From the NCBI RefSeq assembly GCF_000701425.1, contig NZ_JNIW01000045.1:1-29872 (forward strand): a stretch of DNA of 29,872 nt, given 5' to 3'. Under the pieces are notes generated by a model. The model had not been told where the DNA came from. It did no database searches and worked only from the letters and a program-made list of their open reading frames with translations. This DNA comes from Deinococcus frigens DSM 12807. GTDB taxonomy: Bacteria > Deinococcota > Deinococci > Deinococcales > Deinococcaceae. The number at the start of each line of letters is the position of its first letter. Position 1 is the first letter of the stretch. Made by a program: the position numbers and the translations under genes. Shown here in pieces: positions 25,586-29,872 of the stretch.

Positions 25586-26134
25586 TTATTGCGCTGGGAT
25601 TTCCGGCATCTCCCGCATCGCGGCCAGCACGTTTTCCATGTGTTCGTCCAGCTCTACACCCAGTTCCCGCGCGCCCTGCTCGACTTCCTCGCGGTTGACA
25701 CCAGCGGCAAAGGCGCGGTTCTTGAACCTCTTTTTCAGGCTTTTCAGCTCTACCTGCCGCACGTCGCCGTCCGGGCGAACCAGGGCCGACGCCTGCACCA
25801 GTCCGGTCAATTCGTCCACCGCGAACAGCGTCTGCGCCAGCCGGGTGGTGCGCGGCGTACCCGTATAGGCGGCGTGGCCCATGATCGCGTCCAGCACCTC
25901 GGGCGGCGTGTCGGTGTTGGCGCGCAGGTATTCCACGCCCCAGGTCGGATGCTCGTCAGGGTGCAATTCGTAGTCGAAGTCGTGCAGCAGCCCGGTCACG
26001 GCGTAGTGTTCCTCGTCCTCCTGCCAGTGGCGGGCGTACCAGCGCATGGCGGCCTCCACGTTCAACATGTGCCGCCGCAGCGACGCCGAGGGGGTGTGGT
26101 CCAGCATCAATGCATAAGCCTGATCGCGGTTCAT
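25586..26134 (-). CDS. HD-domain phosphohydrolase-like protein
   Basis: A 182-residue protein with the HD metal-binding pattern: His22 ('LRRHMLNVEAAM'), the doublet His51-Asp52 ('GLLHDFDYE'), His87 ('IMGHAAYTG') and Asp107 ('FAVDELTGL'). It belongs to the small stand-alone HDIG-type group of unknown substrate. The C-terminal third is a helical basic-acidic region ('KSLKKRFKNRAF'). The ATG at 26134 is chosen because the MarR stop lies only ten bases upstream and because TAAACT, a possible leaderless -10, precedes the ATG by seven bases. It may be read both from that promoter and from the marR promoter. Confidence 0.9.
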   Translation of the reverse strand: MNRDQAYALMLDHTPSASLRRHMLNVEAAMRWYARHWQEDEEHYAVTGLLHDFDYELHPDEHPTWGVEYLRANTDTPPEVLDAIMGHAAYTGTPRTTRLAQTLFAVDELTGLVQASALVRPDGDVRQVELKSLKKRFKNRAFAAGVNREEVEQGARELGVELDEHMENVLAAMREMPEIPAQ

Positions 26135-26141
26135 AGGGGTC

Positions 26142-26147
26142 AGTTTA
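26142..26147 (-). promoter_or_regulatory. possible leaderless -10 box of the HD gene
   Basis: TAAACT (26147-26142, leftward) is seven bases before the ATG at 26134 and overlaps the TAA stop of marR. No ribosome site is present between the two genes. No convincing -35 was found. Confidence 0.35.
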
Positions 26148-26588
26148 GGGTGTGGAGGCTTCGGGGCGTTCCAGCAAAAGTTCCGCGAGTTCATCAAGTA
26201 AGTCCTGCGTGCGCCCAAGCTGCGCTGCGTTGAGGTGAGGGTGTGTCTGCGCCAGTGTGTCGCTGATAGGCAACTTGCCGCGCTGCCGCAATACGCCCTC
26301 CAGGGTGTCCGGCTTCACGCTGACCAGGACCCGGCGGCCATCGGCGGGATCGGGGCGGGTGACAAGGACGGCGGCCTCCCGCAGTTCGGCCACTGTTTTA
26401 GACACCAGACTCTGGGCCAGGCCCACCCGCCGCGCGATCTCGCCGATGGGGGTTTCGGGGTGGTGGGCCACATCCTCCATGATGTTCAGCACACTCAGAG
26501 ACGGCAAGGTTTCATCGTGGGCAGCGGTGGTCTGGACCGCCAGTTCGCGAAGGTGGCGGGCCAGCCGATGCAGCCGGGCGGAGTTCAT
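26145..26588 (-). CDS. MarR-family transcriptional regulator
   Basis: A 147-residue dimeric winged-helix repressor-type protein. The helix-turn-helix is 'TPIGEIARRVGLAQSLVSKTVAELREAA' (split: IGEIARRVGLAQ, SLVSKTVAELREA) and the wing is 'RPDPADGRRVLVSV', the standard MarR 'D.RR' turn. N- and C-terminal helices would form the dimer. The ATG at 26588 is preferred over 26615, since the longer form would translate through the palindromic operator. A divergent membrane-protein gene starts 96 bases away, and the shared region carries palindromes that probably bind this protein. The ligand is unknown. Confidence 0.92.
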   Translation of the reverse strand: MNSARLHRLARHLRELAVQTTAAHDETLPSLSVLNIMEDVAHHPETPIGEIARRVGLAQSLVSKTVAELREAAVLVTRPDPADGRRVLVSVKPDTLEGVLRQRGKLPISDTLAQTHPHLNAAQLGRTQDLLDELAELLLERPEASTP

Positions 26589-26593
26589 GCCCA

Positions 26594-26630
26594 ATTGTAT
26601 CTTGATAAGATACATCTTAAAAGATATATA
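26594..26630. promoter_or_regulatory. divergent promoter with MarR operator palindromes
   Basis: Palindrome one: TGTATCTT-GAT-AAGATACA (26596-26614). Palindrome two: ATCTT-AA-AAGAT (26614-26625), sharing the ATCTT/AAGAT half-site. The rightward promoter is TTGATA (26602-26607), 17 bases, TATATA (26625-26630), so both palindromes lie over its -35 and spacer. The leftward marR -10 is TACAAT (26599-26594), five bases before ATG and overlapping palindrome one. Repression of both directions by MarR is the likely logic. Confidence 0.7.
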
Positions 26631-26683
26631 CTCAGAGATGTAAATCCAGACCGGTACGTTCGCCCGGTTTCCAGGAGTTCCCA

Positions 26684-27181
26684 GTGTCCCTGACCGACCT
26701 TCTGATCAGCCTCGCCCTGATGGCGCTGGTGGTGCGGCAACTGCGGGGCCGTCCACTGACCACGCTGGGCCTGCTGTGGCCTCTGGCTCTGGTGGGCTGG
26801 GCCGCCGCCGAGTCTCTGCACACTCTGCCGCCGCCTGGTGCGGGGATGGATTTCGCGGTGCTGGGTCTGGGCACCGGCCTGCTGCTGGGCGTGCTGTGCG
26901 GCGCGTTAACCCGCCTGAACCGCCGCCCGGACGGTGTGGTCATCGCCCAGGCCACCGCTCTGGCCGCCGCGCTGTGGATTGTGGGTGTCGGCTCGCGGCT
27001 GGCCCCCGCATTCTTCGCCCAGCACGGGGGCGGCCCGGCCCTCGCCCGCTTCAGCGCCGCGCATCACCTGAGCGCCGCCGCCTGGACTGCCGCCCTGCTG
27101 TTCATGGCACTGGCCGAGGTCCTCAGGCGGACGGCGGTCCTGGCCTGGCATGGCCGCGCCGTGAGGCTGTCGGCGGCGTAG
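26684..27181 (+). CDS. membrane protein with five segments, MarR-divergent
   Basis: A 165-residue integral membrane protein. The GTG start at 26684 has a good ribosome site (AGGAG, seven bases away). Segments: 'LLISLALMALVVRQL', 'LGLLWPLALVGWAAAESL', 'FAVLGLGTGLLLGVLCGAL', 'ATALAAALWIVGVGSRL' and 'AAWTAALLFMALAEVL'. The early 'VRQLRGRPLT' turn with a following hydrophobic helix recalls DUF1453/CcdC-like proteins, but this is weak. Divergent pairing with a MarR gene suggests that it is induced by the MarR ligand, as with efflux or stress membrane proteins. No transporter family is recognised. Confidence 0.8.
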   Translation: MSLTDLLISLALMALVVRQLRGRPLTTLGLLWPLALVGWAAAESLHTLPPPGAGMDFAVLGLGTGLLLGVLCGALTRLNRRPDGVVIAQATALAAALWIVGVGSRLAPAFFAQHGGGPALARFSAAHHLSAAAWTAALLFMALAEVLRRTAVLAWHGRAVRLSAA

Positions 27182-27184
27182 AAA

Positions 27185-27222
27185 GAGGCCACCTGCAAGC
27201 TCGTGGGTGGCCTCCTTTTCTT
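27185..27222 (+). terminator. terminator after the membrane-protein gene
   Basis: GAGGCCACC (27185-27193) and GGTGGCCTC (27206-27214) form a perfect 9-bp stem with a 12-base loop, followed by CTTTTCTT. It starts four bases after the stop codon and faces the convergent HNH gene. Confidence 0.85.
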
Positions 27223-27268
27223 CAAGCGGTTAGGCCTTTAGTAGACGGTCTGTCCGTTTGACAGTCCC

Positions 27269-27859
<591 letters not shown>

Positions 27860-27866
27860 GCCCCGC

Positions 27867-27872
27867 ATTTTA
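27867..27872 (-). promoter_or_regulatory. predicted leaderless -10 box of the HNH gene
   Basis: TAAAAT (27872-27867, leftward) lies seven bases before the ATG at 27859. There is no good -35. The alternative ATG at 27868 would overlap this box. Confidence 0.5.
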
Positions 27873-27994
27873 TGGCTTGGCGGTCAGGAAAATGTTGTGC
27901 CTGGACGCCTATTGGTTCAGGTATGGGAGTAGGCGCAATGGCTCAGAAGGCACGGGGCAAGATCACGATTCACCATTGACAGCGCCAGCCCGGT

Positions 27995-28648
27995 TCACCC
28001 AGTCCGCAGCCCGCCGCGCAGCAGTTCCAGCACGCCGTCGGCCACGTACTGCACGGCCAGAGCGCCCAGCAACACGCCCAGCACGCGCGTGACCACATGC
28101 ACGCCGGTCACGCCGATCACGCGGGCAATCTGGCCGCTCAGGCGCAGGGCCAGGTAACACAGCAGCAGCACAAAGGCGGTGACCAGAAAGACCACTGCCA
28201 GCAGCAGCGCGTTGCCGTGCGCGGTGTTGGCCTGAATCATGATCGAGGCCAGCGTGCCGGGACCGGCGATCAGCGGAATGGCCAGCGGAAACACGGAGAT
28301 GTCCTGGCGTTCCTGGGCCTCCTGGCCTTCCTCGGCGGTTTCCTTGCTGCCGCTGGGCCGGGCAAAGACCATGTCAAGCGCGATTAAAAACAGCAGCACG
28401 CCGCCCGCCACCCGGAAGGCGCTGAGGCTGATGCCCAGATTTTCCAGCAGGGCGCGCCCCACCAGCCCGAACACCAGGATGATGCCCCCGGCCACCAGCG
28501 CGGCTTTTAGGGCCACCTTGCGCCGCTCGAAGCTGGGCCGGTTGCCCGCCAGGCCGATAAAAATAGGGGCGAGGCCAATCGGGTCCATGACCACCAGCAT
28601 CGTCAAAAAAGTCTGGAGGGCGATGCTGGAAACCTCGGTCACGTTCAC
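27995..28648 (-). CDS. MarC-family membrane protein
   Basis: A 217-residue protein with six hydrophobic segments and the MarC-family front 'TFLTMLVVMDPIGLAPIFIGL' (split: TFLTMLVVMDPIG, LAPIFIGL). Other family features are 'ISLSAFRVAGGVLLFLIALDM' in the middle helix, a charged loop (residues about 105-125, rich in Glu/Gln) and 'PLAIPLIAGPGTLASIM'. MarC proteins (UPF0056) are inner-membrane proteins of uncertain function; the old link to multiple antibiotic resistance has not held up. The GTG at 28648 is used because TACGTT lies seven bases before it, and the residues upstream in frame do not look like MarC. Confidence 0.92.
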   Translation of the reverse strand: MNVTEVSSIALQTFLTMLVVMDPIGLAPIFIGLAGNRPSFERRKVALKAALVAGGIILVFGLVGRALLENLGISLSAFRVAGGVLLFLIALDMVFARPSGSKETAEEGQEAQERQDISVFPLAIPLIAGPGTLASIMIQANTAHGNALLLAVVFLVTAFVLLLCYLALRLSGQIARVIGVTGVHVVTRVLGVLLGALAVQYVADGVLELLRGGLRTG

Positions 28649-28655
28649 GCGGCTT

Positions 28656-28661
28656 AACGTA
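28656..28661 (-). promoter_or_regulatory. possible leaderless -10 box of marC-like gene
   Basis: TACGTT (28661-28656, leftward) fits TANNNT and lies seven bases before the GTG at 28648. A -35 is not evident. Confidence 0.35.
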
Positions 28662-28792
28662 ACACCTGCGGGGCGGCGGGAGGCGGGCTGTGCTGCGGGA
28701 CGGCGCTGGGCTTGCGGGGCATGGAGACAACCCTTTTTCCATCTTTCAGCGACCATTTCTACGCCCAGCGCCCGGCCCTCGTTAATTCACCG

Positions 28793-29476
28793 CTACTGCC
28801 CCTCGGCGGGCCGCACGTTGATCTCCAGCGAGCCGTCGGCGCTGACCGTCCGCCCGCTTTTCACGATGGTGCCCTGCACGCCCGCCGTGTAGGTGTTGAT
28901 GCCCGCGCCCGGCAGCGCCGTGATGGTGAGATCAAAGACCTCTCCGGCACGCACGGCGGTTTTGGGCAGGGTCACGACGACGCCGGGGGCGCTGCCCTGG
29001 CCGCTGAGTTTGAATTCTCCAGGGTAGTCCTTCGCGTTAAAGCCGCCGATGCGCCCGGTTAGCTCGCGCGATTCGCCCACGCGCAGCGTCAGGCTGGAAA
29101 TGGACTCCCCACCCGCCGGGGCCAGGACGATGTACCCGCCCGCGCAGCCACTGCCGCGCAGGCCCGCAATATCGCGCGCGCCCACGTACAGCGCGGGCAG
29201 CAGCGAGGCCACCACCAACCCCAGTCCCAGCGCCGCCCGCCGGGCGCTGCGCCAGTTGACCGCCGTAAAGGCCAACCCGCCCGGCCCCAGCAGCAGCGGC
29301 ACCAGGAGCGCCAGCAGCGTGCGACCCTCGCAGGGCGTGGTCAGCAGGGCATCGGCCAGTGCGCGGATGCCGAAGGTGAGCAGCGCGCCGAGGCCCCAGC
29401 CCAGCAAAAAAGAAGGCAGGAACTCCTGAACGCGGTAGGTGGGGAATTCCTGCGGGATGGGGGGCGGCGTGGTCAT
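28793..29476 (-). CDS. membrane protein with beta-rich C-terminal domain, 227 aa
   Basis: I do not recognise the family. A short Pro-rich N-terminus is followed by three hydrophobic segments: 'FLLGWGLGALLTFGI', 'LLALLVPLLLGPGGLAF' and 'LGLGLVVASLLPALYVGA'. From about residue 105 the protein is soluble in character, with alternating beta-strand patterns ('SISSLTLRVGESRELTG', 'GVVVTLPKTAVRAGEVFDLTI', 'NTYTAGVQGTIVKSG'), like an immunoglobulin-like or COG1470-type extracytoplasmic domain. It may be anchored in the inner membrane with the beta domain outside. There are no good promoter or ribosome signals; TACGCT ten bases upstream is a weak -10. Confidence 0.75.
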   Translation of the reverse strand: MTTPPPIPQEFPTYRVQEFLPSFLLGWGLGALLTFGIRALADALLTTPCEGRTLLALLVPLLLGPGGLAFTAVNWRSARRAALGLGLVVASLLPALYVGARDIAGLRGSGCAGGYIVLAPAGGESISSLTLRVGESRELTGRIGGFNAKDYPGEFKLSGQGSAPGVVVTLPKTAVRAGEVFDLTITALPGAGINTYTAGVQGTIVKSGRTVSADGSLEINVRPAEGQ

Positions 29477-29556
29477 GGCGGGGGCCAGCGTAGCGCGGGG
29501 AGGGGGGGACGGATGCCGCCGTTTCTGTTCCGCTCCCCCTGGCGGCCTGACAAATT

Positions 29557-29872
29557 TTATGAGTGCGGACGAAAAACGAGTTGCCAGCCGACTTCAAGGG
29601 TGGTTTGAGGGGGGGCATGAAGGCGTTTCCGCTGACCTGGTGGTTCAGGGTCAGGCCCGCCCTGGAGCGTCAGGTGAGAGAAGATTGCCTGACCACGGCT
29701 CAGCGCGTAATGAACCGCCCAGAGACCGATCTTGAGGTAGCTCAGCGCCCGCCGCCAGTGGGGATCGACGTGTCGTCGATCCCCACGCTGCACCACCTCG
29801 ATACCTTCGGAGACGAGCAGCAAGGTCGCCACCGACAGCACCAGGATCAGGCGCTCCAGACTGGCGGCGTCG
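29557..29872 (-). CDS. IS4-like transposase, C-terminal part (cut by window edge)
   Basis: The leftward frame is open to the right edge (first full codon at 29871), so only about 104 C-terminal residues are visible. The sequence '[19 protein letters not shown]', then '[15 protein letters not shown]' and the basic tail resemble the C-terminus of IS4-family transposases common in Deinococcus. The DDE core lies beyond the window. The stop is at 29557-29559; the insertion-sequence end should lie within about 50 bases to the left (near 29510-29555), but I could not fix the inverted repeat. Confidence 0.72.
   Translation of the reverse strand, partial: DAASLERLILVLSVATLLLVSEGIEVVQRGDRRHVDPHWRRALSYLKIGLWAVHYALSRGQAIFSHLTLQGGPDPEPPGQRKRLHAPPQTTLEVGWQLVFRPHS

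Noticed and set aside
27923..27979. An 18-codon frame (MGVGAMAQKARGK...) between the HNH and MarC genes
   Set aside because: There is no ribosome site or promoter, and it is too short to support without homology.

Overview
The window looks like a chromosomal stretch of a Deinococcus species. The reasons are the high G+C content, the gene content, a long PilB-type ATPase of the Thermus/Deinococcus kind with three N-terminal GSPII-like domains, and an OmpR-type regulator that matches DrRRA of D. radiodurans and sits divergent from an RNase J, as I recall its arrangement in that species. Several genes also have a -10 box placed 6-7 bases before the start codon, which is typical of the leaderless mRNAs common in Deinococcus. 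The species itself cannot be named from sequence reading alone.

Layout. Positions 1-2005 are an accessory island: the C-terminal part of an IS630-type transposase, three tiny leftward genes joined by stop/start overlaps (the last cut by the insertion sequence), a 257-codon gene of unknown function, and a lower-G+C end. At 2006-2051 lies the isolated 3' half of a tRNA-Arg(CCU), starting at the anticodon loop and ending in CCA. This is the footprint of an integrated element whose body lies to the left. From 2052 rightwards the sequence is ordinary chromosome: about 500 bases without a gene, a CapD/WbpM-type nucleotide-sugar dehydratase, a small membrane protein, endonuclease III, an MFS transporter, a PDZ/radical-SAM DUF512 protein, FabI, a PgeF/YfiH protein overlapping a YqeG-type phosphatase, and the pilus motor ATPases PilB and PilT.

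Positions 14924-15227 hold repeats and a strong terminator. Then come lon, clpX and clpP, all leftward, with clpP-clpX translationally coupled. A perfect HAIR-type (HspR operator) palindrome lies in the 3' end of clpX, upstream of lon. RNase J (leftward) and the DrRRA-like regulator (rightward) diverge at about 21.6-21.9 kb. The regulator is followed by a four-PAS histidine kinase and an overlapping single-domain receiver. The DrRRA promoter carries an 11-bp-period direct repeat with PhoB-box geometry.

The right part holds an HD-domain protein and a MarR regulator (leftward), a divergently transcribed five-segment membrane protein with an overlapping palindromic operator/promoter, an HNH endonuclease, a MarC-type membrane protein and a membrane protein with a beta-rich tail. 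It ends in the 3' part of an IS4-like transposase running off the right edge. Main themes are protein quality control (Clp, Lon), RNA turnover (RNase J), DNA repair and stress signalling (Nth, DrRRA-like), DNA uptake/pilus motors (PilB, PilT), and mobile DNA at both edges.
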